A stretch of DNA of 10,351 bases from CAUUFM01 sp041844335 (lineage in GTDB: Bacteria; Bacillota; Clostridia; Lachnospirales; Lachnospiraceae): contig JBGZAX010000033.1 in assembly GCA_041844335.1 (NCBI GenBank), positions 1 to 10,351 of the forward strand, read 5' to 3'. Made by a program: the position numbers and the translations under genes. Of this stretch, positions 1-7,055 are shown in pieces (position 1 is the stretch's first letter; the number at the start of each line of letters is the position of its first letter). Under the pieces are notes generated by a model that was not told where the DNA came from, did not search any database, and saw only the letters and a list, made by a program, of their open reading frames with translations.

Positions 1-1
1 G

Positions 2-250
2 GCTGAAGAGATCGGTATAAATATGCACACGGTAAATAAAGCATATAATGTCCTTAAACAGGAGGGCTTTCTTAGAGTCAATAACAGAACAGGAGCGGTA
101 ATAGCCGTTGAGGCTGATAATTTAAGAGAAAGAAAAAATATGAAAAGAGCTCTTACTTATTTAATGGCGAGGGGCTATTGTCATAATTTATCTATTGAAG
201 ATATGCATAAGCTCGTTGATGAAATAGCAACGGATTTTAATTGCAAATAA
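2..250 (+). CDS. GntR-family (YtrA/YhcF type) transcriptional regulator, C-terminal part
   Basis: Only the last 82 codons are in the window; the reading frame is open to the left edge, so the ATG at 23 is internal. The visible part is the second half of a GntR winged helix: a recognition-helix segment (EEIGINMHTVNKAYNVLKQE) followed by the wing (GFLRVNNRTGAVIAV). It then has a short helical tail of about 45 residues instead of the large effector domain of FadR or HutC members. That short tail is typical of the YtrA subfamily, whose members repress their own operon, often with transporter genes. Only 25 bases separate its stop from clpC, so the two are probably co-transcribed and this protein may control the clpC operon. 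The effector is unknown. The family call is strong; the regulatory target is inference. Confidence 0.85.
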   Translation, partial: AEEIGINMHTVNKAYNVLKQEGFLRVNNRTGAVIAVEADNLRERKNMKRALTYLMARGYCHNLSIEDMHKLVDEIATDFNCK

Positions 251-275
251 TTTTCATTGTATAAATGGAGGTCTA

Positions 276-2786
276 ATGTACGATAATTTTACACATTCTG
301 CTAAAAATATTATTTCCGCAGGCAAAAGAGAAGCAAAGCGTTTAAAACACTCATATTTCGGATCTGAGCATATATTGCTCGGTATTTTAAGTGTAGAGGA
401 TTGTCTTGCAGGCAAAATACTCAAGACAAATGGAATCCAAATGTCAAAAGTCTTAGAGCTGATTGACGATTTAATAAGTCCTGATGAACAGGTGTTGGTT
501 ACACAAAAAACGGTAAAAATTACACCAAGAGCTGAAAATATACTGAAAAATGCGGAAAAAGAAGCTGATCATTTTAAAAACAGCAAAGTAGGCAGTGAGC
601 ATATACTAATTGCATTGTTAAAAGAGGTGGATTGTGTGGGCACCAGACTTTTGACTACACTTTCAGCCAATCTAAAAAAGGTTTTATCTGACCTTTTATC
701 TGCTATGGGGCTATCTTCCGAGATGATTCGAGATGAATTTGAACGATTAAATGAATTGGGTAAGCATGAACAACATTCGTCAGCTACGCCGACCATTGAT
801 GCACACAGCACCGATTTCACTGAAAAAGCAAAAATGGGAGAATTGGATCCTACTATCGGAAGAGAAAATGAGATATTCAGAATACTTACAATTCTGAGTC
901 GAAGAACTAAGAATAATGCCTGTCTGGTCGGGTTCCCGGGAGTCGGAAAAACCGCAGTGGTAGAAGGGATTGCAAATGCTATTGTTAGCGGAAATGTTCC
1001 TCTTTCAATGCAAGGAAAAAGGCTTTTAAGCCTTGATATTTCTGGAATAGTGGCAGGTTCAAAATATAGGGGAGAGTTTGAAGAACGTATGAAAAATATC
1101 ATACGTGAGGCTAGCGGAAACAACAATGTCATAATATTTATAGACGAATTGCACAGACTTATCGGTGCCGGAGGTTCGGAGGGTTCAATTGATGCTGCAA
1201 GTATGTTAAAGCCGGCTATGGCAAGAGGTGAACTGCAAATAATTGGAGCAACTACCTTGGAAGAATATAGAAAGTATATAGAAAAGGATTCAGCACTTGA
1301 AAGAAGGTTTCAGCCTGTACACATAGAAGAGCCTACGCCTGAAGAAACCGTAAAAATTTTACAGGGCATAAAATCCAAATATGAGGATTTTCATAAGGCA
1401 AAAGTTGAAGACGATGCGATTTTTGCGGCTGTGGAGCTTTCAGTGAGATATATAAATGACAGATATCTTCCGGACAAGGCAATTGACATTATTGACGAAG
1501 CATTGGCAAAGCTTAAGTTGAATGTGGTAGGATTTCCTGAAGAAATCGCTGAGTTGGAACAATTAATTATAGACAAAAAAGACGAAATTGATAATTTATT
1601 AATTGATGGTAAATTGGATAAAATTTCCAAGGTTCAGCACGAAATTGAAATTCTTGAAAAGGATGTGGAAAAGAAAAAAACAGCTTTCTTAAAGAGAAAA
1701 GAGAGAAACTTGAATGTTGGAAAAGAAGATATCTTAAAGGTTGTATCCAGTTGGACTAAATTACCTTTGGAAGATCTGAAAAAAACCGACATATCAAGGT
1801 TAAAAAATCTGTCCAAAGAGTTACATGAAAGGGTAATATCTCAAGATGAGGCTGTTGATGCTATTGCAAGGGCAGTAAAACGAGGCAGAACAGGATTTAA
1901 GGATCCGAAAAGACCAATCGGATCTTTCCTTTTCTTAGGCCCTACCGGTGTCGGAAAAACTGAACTATCAAAGGCTTTATCAGAATCTATCTTCGGTTCT
2001 GAGAATGCTTTAATTAGAGTTGACATGTCCGAATACATGGAAAAACACAGTGTTGCAAAGCTTATAGGATCTCCTCCGGGCTATGTGGGACATGATGATG
2101 GCGGCCAATTATCAGAAAAGGTTAAAAGAAATCCTTATTCGGTTTTATTACTTGACGAAATTGAAAAGGCGCATCCCGATATTTTTAACATTCTTCTTCA
2201 GGTTTTGGATGACGGGCATATTACAGATTCTCACGGAAGAAGAGTAAGTTTTAAAAACACCATAATAATTATGACTTCAAATGTTGGAGCAAAAAATATT
2301 GTAGCACCTAAAAATCTCGGATTTATCAGTAATGATGATGATAATATAAAATATGCCAATATGAAAAACAGGGTAATGGACGAAGTGAAAAAACTATTTA
2401 AACCGGAAATGCTTAATAGAATAGATGAGGTAATAGTTTTTCACGAGCTTTCAAAAAATGATCTTGAAAAGATAAGTGGTTTACTGTTAAAACAGCTTGC
2501 TGAAAGAGTTCATAAGCAATTGGGAATTACACTGCAATTTAGTGATGAAGTAAAAAACTTTATCCTTGAAAAGGGCTATGATAAGGCATTTGGAGCCAGA
2601 CAATTAAAAAGAGTAATTCAATCAGAAATAGAAAACAGGCTGGCAGATGCCTTGCTTGATGGAGAAATATCCAAAAATTCCGCTGTTAATATAGTGATAA
2701 ATAATAATACTATTATTTTCAAAAATAAAACAACAAAGGCAAGCAATTCAAAAAGGAGATCAAAGAAAAATGCAAGTGGTAAATGA
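276..2786 (+). CDS. clpC: ATP-dependent Clp protease ATP-binding subunit, ClpC type
   Basis: An AAA+ hexameric unfoldase of the cytoplasm that feeds substrates into the ClpP peptidase. The protein is 836 residues, close to the usual 810-850. The N domain (about 1-150) has two Clp_N repeats, each with the SEHIL motif (E31 and E108). These line up with the two glutamates that bind phosphoarginine in Bacillus ClpC. D1 has Walker A GFPGVGKT (219-226), pore loop KYRG (263-266) and Walker B with D290/E291. A short coiled-coil M domain lies at about 423-478. D2 has Walker A GPTGVGKT (555-562), pore loop GYVG (602-605) and Walker B with D627/E628. The LGF tripeptide at 681-683 is the expected ClpP-docking loop. 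A basic Lys/Ser-rich tail ends the protein. The start is set by GGAGG at 267-271. The M domain lacks a recognisable UVR-like (E-F-E-x-A-A) signature, and ctsR/mcsA/mcsB are not next door. Confidence 0.95.
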   Translation: MYDNFTHSAKNIISAGKREAKRLKHSYFGSEHILLGILSVEDCLAGKILKTNGIQMSKVLELIDDLISPDEQVLVTQKTVKITPRAENILKNAEKEADHFKNSKVGSEHILIALLKEVDCVGTRLLTTLSANLKKVLSDLLSAMGLSSEMIRDEFERLNELGKHEQHSSATPTIDAHSTDFTEKAKMGELDPTIGRENEIFRILTILSRRTKNNACLVGFPGVGKTAVVEGIANAIVSGNVPLSMQGKRLLSLDISGIVAGSKYRGEFEERMKNIIREASGNNNVIIFIDELHRLIGAGGSEGSIDAASMLKPAMARGELQIIGATTLEEYRKYIEKDSALERRFQPVHIEEPTPEETVKILQGIKSKYEDFHKAKVEDDAIFAAVELSVRYINDRYLPDKAIDIIDEALAKLKLNVVGFPEEIAELEQLIIDKKDEIDNLLIDGKLDKISKVQHEIEILEKDVEKKKTAFLKRKERNLNVGKEDILKVVSSWTKLPLEDLKKTDISRLKNLSKELHERVISQDEAVDAIARAVKRGRTGFKDPKRPIGSFLFLGPTGVGKTELSKALSESIFGSENALIRVDMSEYMEKHSVAKLIGSPPGYVGHDDGGQLSEKVKRNPYSVLLLDEIEKAHPDIFNILLQVLDDGHITDSHGRRVSFKNTIIIMTSNVGAKNIVAPKNLGFISNDDDNIKYANMKNRVMDEVKKLFKPEMLNRIDEVIVFHELSKNDLEKISGLLLKQLAERVHKQLGITLQFSDEVKNFILEKGYDKAFGARQLKRVIQSEIENRLADALLDGEISKNSAVNIVINNNTIIFKNKTTKASNSKRRSKKNASGK

Positions 2787-3186
2787 ATTGATTAGAGCAA
2801 ATGCCGATAACACCTTGAGCTTCGGCAATTTCGTTTTAACCAAAAAATCAAAAAAAGAAAATTTTGAATTCAAGGGTGACTTATATAATGTAAAGACTTA
2901 CAATGAAATTACAAGACTTGAAAAAAATGAAGGTTTTTTGTATGAATCAGTACCCGGTACTTCTGTATTCAACCTAAAGCTTAATAAGGATGAGGTGTCT
3001 TTTAAGGTTGTGGGCAGTGTCGATTCTCAAATCACTATAGGTCTTGAGGAAAATACAAATTATTGTGTAAAAATCGGGCAAGAGGATGTGGGATGTATGA
3101 AAACAGGTATAGGAGGAAAACTCAATTTAAGCATAGAGCTTAGTTCAGATGAACCTACAAGTATTGAAATTTCAAGAAATGATTAA
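2770..3186 (+). CDS. Conserved hypothetical protein between clpC and radA
   Basis: A 138-residue soluble protein with no signal peptide or membrane segment. Its ATG lies inside the end of clpC (17-base overlap). AGGAG at 2754-2758, 11 bases upstream, serves it, so translation is probably coupled to clpC. The sequence is rich in predicted beta strands, with a conserved-looking centre (NEITRLEKNEGFLYESVPGT) and a C-terminal part resembling a small beta-sandwich (TNYCVKIGQEDVGCMKTGIGG). From memory, similar short proteins in Clostridia carry the database label 'endosialidase'. Nothing here supports that: the protein is far too short for a sialidase and no Asp-box is visible. Position between an unfoldase and a recombination protein hints at an adaptor or stress role, but this is speculation. 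Confidence 0.8.
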   Translation: MQVVNELIRANADNTLSFGNFVLTKKSKKENFEFKGDLYNVKTYNEITRLEKNEGFLYESVPGTSVFNLKLNKDEVSFKVVGSVDSQITIGLEENTNYCVKIGQEDVGCMKTGIGGKLNLSIELSSDEPTSIEISRND

Positions 3187-3188
3187 TT

Positions 3189-4541
3189 ATGTCCTCTAGA
3201 AAATTATTTTTCTGTCAAAATTGTGGTTATGAATCTGCTAAATGGCTAGGGCAATGTCCCGGCTGTAAAGAATGGAATAGCTTTGTAGAAGAGCCGACAA
3301 CAACAAAAAAATCAGCTGTTGGCTCTTATTCATATAAAGAATTAGAACCAAGCTTTTTAAAAGATATAAGTACAGGTTTTAACAAGAGAATTTCTACCGG
3401 AATTAGAGAGTTTGACAGAGTATTAGGTGACGGAATTGTTTCGGGCAGCTTGATATTGATAGGAGGAGAGCCCGGAATAGGGAAATCTACATTATTGATG
3501 CAAACATGCATAAATTTAAGCAAAGAAATAAAACTGCTATATATTTCCGGTGAAGAATCCGAAGAGCAGATAAAAGGACGAGCAGATAGAATAAATCAAA
3601 CCAATGAAAATTTCCTACTGTTTTGCAATAATAATCTTGAAAATATAATTGAGGTGATTACAAGAAATTCTCCCAAAATTGTAGTGATAGATTCTATACA
3701 AACCATTGTATCTGAAAATATTTCGTCTGCTGCCGGAAGTGTATCTCAGGTTAGAGAAAATACAGCCGCTATATTAAGAATTGCAAAGGAAAAGGATATA
3801 ACATTCTTTATAGTAGGACATGTCACAAAAGATGGAACAGTGGCAGGACCGAAGGTTCTTGAGCATATGGTGGATACGGTTCTTTATTTCGAGGGTGAAA
3901 ATACCTATGTATATAGAGTATTAAGGAGTATAAAAAACCGGTTCGGAGCCACTAATGAAATTGGAGTTTTTGAGATGTCCGCTAAAGGCTTAATTGAGGT
4001 TACCAATCCCTCAAAATATATGCTTAACGAACTAAGCAGCAATAATAGCGGTTCAGTAATCACCTGTACCATTGAGGGCACGAGAGCGATCCTGCTTGAA
4101 TTGCAATCTTTAGTAGCTGACAGTATTTTTCAGCTACCGAGGAGAACAAGCTACGGAATAGATTATAACAGAGTTAACCTTCTTATGGCGGTTCTTGAAA
4201 AGAAATTAAATCTAAAACTTATGAACTGTGATATATATATAAACGTAGTCGGAGGTTTAAAAATAACAGAGCCGGCATCTGACTTGGCTGTTATAATGTC
4301 TACAATATCATCTTACAAAAATATAGTAATCCCTCAAAACACCGTTGTTTTTGGAGAAATAGGATTAAGTGGAGAAATCAGAGGTGTAACAAGAGCGGAG
4401 AATAGGGTATACGAGGCTGTAAAACTGGGTTTTGATAGAGTAATTGTGCCATATTTAAATTATACAGAGCTGAAAAATATCAAGGATATAAAAATAATAT
4501 ATATAAAACATATATCGGAAATTTTGTCTTTAATGGAATAG
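3189..4541 (+). CDS. radA: DNA repair protein RadA (Sms)
   Basis: A RecA-like ATPase that acts as a branch-migration helicase in homologous recombination and transformation. The 450 residues match the family length. The N-terminal zinc finger is C9-x2-C12 ... C23-x2-C26. The RecA-like core has Walker A GGEPGIGKST (92-101), a Walker B strand around IVVIDSIQT, and the RadA-specific KNRFG motif at 249-253. The C-terminal region (about 290-450) is the Lon-protease-like scaffold with the usual GGLKITEPASDLAV stretch. It begins two bases after the preceding stop with no clear ribosome binding site, so translational coupling is likely. In many Firmicutes disA follows radA; here a hydrolase does. Confidence 0.97.
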   Translation: MSSRKLFFCQNCGYESAKWLGQCPGCKEWNSFVEEPTTTKKSAVGSYSYKELEPSFLKDISTGFNKRISTGIREFDRVLGDGIVSGSLILIGGEPGIGKSTLLMQTCINLSKEIKLLYISGEESEEQIKGRADRINQTNENFLLFCNNNLENIIEVITRNSPKIVVIDSIQTIVSENISSAAGSVSQVRENTAAILRIAKEKDITFFIVGHVTKDGTVAGPKVLEHMVDTVLYFEGENTYVYRVLRSIKNRFGATNEIGVFEMSAKGLIEVTNPSKYMLNELSSNNSGSVITCTIEGTRAILLELQSLVADSIFQLPRRTSYGIDYNRVNLLMAVLEKKLNLKLMNCDIYINVVGGLKITEPASDLAVIMSTISSYKNIVIPQNTVVFGEIGLSGEIRGVTRAENRVYEAVKLGFDRVIVPYLNYTELKNIKDIKIIYIKHISEILSLME

Positions 4542-4556
4542 AGGAATTATAGATTT

Positions 4557-5507
4557 ATGAAAACAGAAAGCGGATTTTTTAAAAGTTCAGATGAAAAAAA
4601 TAATATTTATTATGTGATTTGGGAACCGGATAATTGTGAGCCCACAGCTGTTTTACAAATAGCTCACGGTATGGTTGAACATATCGGAAGATATGAGGAA
4701 TTTGCACGCTTTTTAACCGCACATAAAATTGCGGTAATAGGCAACGATATGCTGGGACATGGAAAGACTGCAACAAGAAAAGAAGATTTAGGCTTTTTTG
4801 CATACAAAAATGGAAATAAATTTTTGCTTAATGATGTCTACACCGTACATACAATAGCTTTAAAAAGATTTCCTAATTCAAAGCATTTTTTGTTAGGTCA
4901 CAGCATGGGTTCATTTATAGTCAGACAGTTCTTATATACCTATCCACATTCAGGACTTTCCGGTGCATTAATTTTAGGAACAGCGCATGTTTCTCCAAAT
5001 ATTTTGAAACTTGTGAACCTATTAGCCAATTCATATTGTAAAACATTCGGAAACAGGTATAGAAGCAAGCTTATATGTGCTTTAACATTGGGCAAAAAAA
5101 GAGGAATTTTCAAAAAAGAAAATGATATTTTTGCCTCTATGACAACTGATCCTAAAGAAAGAGAAAACCTTAAGAATGATAAATTCTGTAAATTTTTCTT
5201 TACTGCAGCGGGATATCGAGATATGTTTGACGGTATATCCAATCTATATTTCCCAAAAAATCTATCAAGAATAAATAAAAATATACCTATACTCGTAAGC
5301 AGCGGTTCTATGGATCCTATCGGCAGTTTCGGCATTGAGCCTGAACGTGTATACAATCAATATAAAAGACTTGGCGTAAAAGATATGACATTAAAACTAT
5401 GGAGAGGCTTAAGGCATGATATTATACACGAAAGAAACAAGGAAAATGTATATAAATATTTATACTCTTGGATAAACAGTTACACATATAATGAGGAGAA
5501 AAAATGA
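4557..5507 (+). CDS. Alpha/beta-hydrolase, lysophospholipase / monoacylglycerol-lipase type (Hydrolase_4)
   Basis: A 316-residue cytoplasmic serine hydrolase of the PldB/monoglyceride-lipase group, expected to cleave acyl esters such as lysophospholipids or monoacylglycerols. The oxyanion-hole segment reads AHGMVEHIGRY and is followed by GNDMLGHGKT, both typical of the group. The nucleophile elbow is GHSMG (114-118, Ser116). The acid is probably Asp253 in SGSMDPIG, and the base is His287 in LRHDIIHE, at the normal place near the C-terminus. A cap region lies roughly at 145-225. No signal peptide is seen. The gene starts 15 bases after radA behind a weak AGAGGA (4540-4545) and ends by an ATGA overlap with dtd. 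The true substrate cannot be read from the sequence. Confidence 0.9.
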   Translation: MKTESGFFKSSDEKNNIYYVIWEPDNCEPTAVLQIAHGMVEHIGRYEEFARFLTAHKIAVIGNDMLGHGKTATRKEDLGFFAYKNGNKFLLNDVYTVHTIALKRFPNSKHFLLGHSMGSFIVRQFLYTYPHSGLSGALILGTAHVSPNILKLVNLLANSYCKTFGNRYRSKLICALTLGKKRGIFKKENDIFASMTTDPKERENLKNDKFCKFFFTAAGYRDMFDGISNLYFPKNLSRINKNIPILVSSGSMDPIGSFGIEPERVYNQYKRLGVKDMTLKLWRGLRHDIIHERNKENVYKYLYSWINSYTYNEEKK

Positions 5508-5950
5508 AATTAGTAATACAAAGAGTACTAAGTGCAAATGTAGATACAGAAGAAAAAACTGTAGGAAAAATTGAAAAAGGGTTTTTAGTATTAGTAGGAA
5601 TTGTAAATAATGATACATTTTCAGATGCAGATAAGCTTATTAAAAAGCTTATAAACATGAGGATTTTTGATGATGAAAACGGTAAAACCAATTTGGCATT
5701 AAAGGATGTGAATGGAAGTCTTTTAATGGTATCGCAATTTACACTTGCAGCTGACTGTAAAAGAGGCAACAGACCGAGCTTTACTAATGCGAAAGAACCT
5801 GCTGCAGCTAAAGAAATTTTCGACTATATTGTTAGTGAATGTAAAAAACATATAGAATGTGTTGAAACCGGTATTTTCGGTGCTTATATGAAAGTCTCTT
5901 TGGTGAATGACGGACCATTTACTATTGTACTGGACTCAACGGAGCTATGA
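5504..5950 (+). CDS. dtd: D-aminoacyl-tRNA deacylase
   Basis: Dtd hydrolyses D-amino acids (and glycine misloaded on tRNA-Ala) from tRNA, protecting translation; it works as a cytoplasmic homodimer. The length of 148 residues is standard. The first signature, SQFTLAAD, has Ser77, Phe79 and Thr80 at the family's usual numbering and continues into KRGNRPSF. The second, GAYMKVSLVNDGP, carries the cis-proline loop (Gly137-Pro138) that rejects L-amino acids. The start is fixed by AGGAG at 5494-5498, five bases upstream. The ATG overlaps the hydrolase stop by four bases, so the two are almost certainly translated from one mRNA. In many Firmicutes dtd follows relA; that link is absent here. Confidence 0.97.
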   Translation: MKLVIQRVLSANVDTEEKTVGKIEKGFLVLVGIVNNDTFSDADKLIKKLINMRIFDDENGKTNLALKDVNGSLLMVSQFTLAADCKRGNRPSFTNAKEPAAAKEIFDYIVSECKKHIECVETGIFGAYMKVSLVNDGPFTIVLDSTEL

Positions 5951-5974
5951 TTTACTTGTTAAAAAATGAAACAG

Positions 5975-5995
5975 TTATTGACAAAATTATTGACA
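5975..5995. repeat. Short direct repeat TTATTGACA x2 in the dtd-aroK-like gap
   Basis: The nine-base word TTATTGACA occurs at 5975-5983 and again at 5987-5995, twelve bases apart, in the 80-base gap upstream of the shikimate-kinase-like gene. A weaker echo, ATAATGACA, follows at 5995-6003. Both copies contain a perfect -35 hexamer, TTGACA, but neither has a convincing -10 at 16-18 bases. This may be a degenerate promoter, a regulator site, or chance in AT-rich DNA. Confidence 0.35.
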
Positions 5996-6030
5996 TAATG
6001 ACATTTTTATGATAGGAAAGGGCTTAATTT

Positions 6031-6567
6031 ATGGAAAATAATAATTTGATTTTAATAGGAATGCCTGGATCAGGGAAAACTACAGTTGGAGCAGAACTTG
6101 CAGAATATCTAAAATATAAATTTATAGACGCAGATGCGGTTATAGAAGAAAAAATGAATATGACTTTAGAACAAATAATATCGGAAAATGGAATAGATAA
6201 ATTTCATGAAATTGAGGGTGAAATCAATTCGTCAATAAATGGAGAATTCCAAGTAATTTCCACAGGCGGCAGCATAGTTTACAGTTCAAAGGCTATGGAA
6301 CATTACAGTAAAATAGGTACTATAGTTTATTTGAATCACACTTATGAAGAGCTGAAAATTCGTCTTGGCGATCTTAAAAAAAGAGGTGTTACTGTAAAAG
6401 ACGGTCAGACTTTATATGATTTATATTTAGAAAGAATTCCGTTATATGAAAAATATGCGGATATAAATGTGGAAATTCCTTTTGGTAAAATGAATGTAAC
6501 AGATACAGTTAATATGGTAATTGATAAATTAAATGAAAATTCTATAAACATCTATTCGTTAAACTAA
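6031..6567 (+). CDS. Shikimate kinase-family P-loop kinase, divergent active site
   Basis: A 178-residue P-loop kinase that matches the AroK fold throughout. It has Walker A GMPGSGKTT (10-18), DAD at 33-35 where shikimate kinases have D-S/T-D, a GG loop at 79-80, and the C-terminal ERIPLYEKYAD segment that normally supplies the adenine/shikimate-side arginine. Two substrate-contact signatures differ. The FRxxE motif is F58-H59-E-I-E62, with His in place of the shikimate-binding Arg. The GGG loop is GGS (79-81). The lid region reads KKRGVTVKDGQTLYD. Members with STGGS are, as I recall, common in Clostridia under the name shikimate kinase. True activity on shikimate is uncertain and no other aro gene is present. 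An AGGAAAGGG ribosome binding site at 6014-6022 fixes the start. The stop lies in the loop of the terminator. Confidence 0.8.
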   Translation: MENNNLILIGMPGSGKTTVGAELAEYLKYKFIDADAVIEEKMNMTLEQIISENGIDKFHEIEGEINSSINGEFQVISTGGSIVYSSKAMEHYSKIGTIVYLNHTYEELKIRLGDLKKRGVTVKDGQTLYDLYLERIPLYEKYADINVEIPFGKMNVTDTVNMVIDKLNENSINIYSLN

Positions 6568-6587
6568 GCTTTGGCGAATAGATGTTT
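6546..6587. terminator. Bidirectional intrinsic terminator between convergent genes
   Basis: A perfect 13-base inverted repeat, AAACATCTATTCG (6546-6558) and CGAATAGATGTTT (6575-6587), has a 16-base loop. It is followed by a T run on the + strand (TTTTATT) and by a T-rich stretch on the - strand. The left arm is the last codons of the kinase-like gene, its stop sits in the loop, and the right arm abuts the stop of the LysM gene. It therefore probably ends both transcripts. The stem has modest GC content. Confidence 0.7.
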
Positions 6588-6982
6588 TATTCATATATCG
6601 GAAACAACAAGTACCCTCCCGCATATATTGTGGCATATCTGTCAAGGTTATTTAATTCCATAATTTCATTTTTAATCTCTTTTCTTATGTCTGCATTATC
6701 TTGTAAATTACAATTATTAAAATATCTATCGATTAAGCCATCGACGGTATCTCCTCTCACTATTAATACACTGTCATATCCTGTCTTTTTCAAATTGTAA
6801 AAGTCAATATAATTTATATCTATATTTACATTATTGAAATTTGAACGAGAAATTATGATAGTACCGATTACAATAATTACAGAAAGTAATATGACAACGA
6901 TCAAAGGACTACCAATGTATTTTCTTGTTATCTTATTAAGCTTGCAAAGCTTAGTTGTATTATTTGTATCGGATACTATCAT
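6587..6982 (-). CDS. Membrane-anchored LysM protein, YneA-like (probable SOS cell-division inhibitor)
   Basis: A 131-residue protein with a short Lys/Arg-containing cytoplasmic N-terminus, one hydrophobic helix (about 23-45, rich in Ile/Val) and an extracytoplasmic part. The C-terminus, from about residue 72, reads like a LysM peptidoglycan-binding domain: VRGDTVDGLIDRYF, then IRKEIKNEIMELNNLD, ending IYAGGYLLFPI. This order (one TM plus LysM) and size match Bacillus YneA, which delays division during the SOS response. The promoter/operator layout upstream supports that. The start follows AAAGGGG (6989-6995) with six bases spacing. lexA itself is not in the window. It could alternatively be a LysM cell-wall protein unrelated to SOS; the domain call is firmer than the function. 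Confidence 0.75.
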   Translation of the reverse strand: MIVSDTNNTTKLCKLNKITRKYIGSPLIVVILLSVIIVIGTIIISRSNFNNVNIDINYIDFYNLKKTGYDSVLIVRGDTVDGLIDRYFNNCNLQDNADIRKEIKNEIMELNNLDRYATIYAGGYLLFPIYE

Positions 6983-7027
6983 TGAATTCCCCTTTCCGCT
7001 AAATTATAGCAAAAATCATTCTCTCAG

Positions 7028-7055
7028 ACATTTACAAACATTTGTTTGTAAATGT
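7028..7055. promoter_or_regulatory. LexA/DinR-like operator 1, over the transcription start
   Basis: A 28-base inverted repeat with 12-base perfect arms (ACATTTACAAAC and GTTTGTAAATGT) around ATTT. It contains the same ACAAAC-N4-GTTTGT core as operator 2 and abuts the -10 box, so it covers the predicted start site. Its 14-base core matches the Bacillus DinR consensus at 12 positions. The extra symmetry of the outer arms is more than a LexA box needs, and the transcript could also fold into a hairpin here. Confidence 0.65.

Noticed and set aside
569..1132. 187-codon open frame on the - strand inside clpC
   Set aside because: It lies antisense to the conserved N and D1 domains of ClpC; the frame is open because of codon bias in clpC and there is no start signal.
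4940..5356. 138-codon open frame on the - strand inside the hydrolase gene
   Set aside because: Antisense to clear catalytic motifs (Asp253 region and cap) and without any recognisable protein features.
5422..5769. 115-codon - strand frame across the hydrolase/dtd junction
   Set aside because: Shadow of two well-supported overlapping genes.
5978..6013. Promoter for the shikimate-kinase-like gene
   Set aside because: Two TTGACA hexamers exist, but the nearest TATGAT is 12 or 24 bases away, so no standard spacing is met; kept only as a direct repeat.
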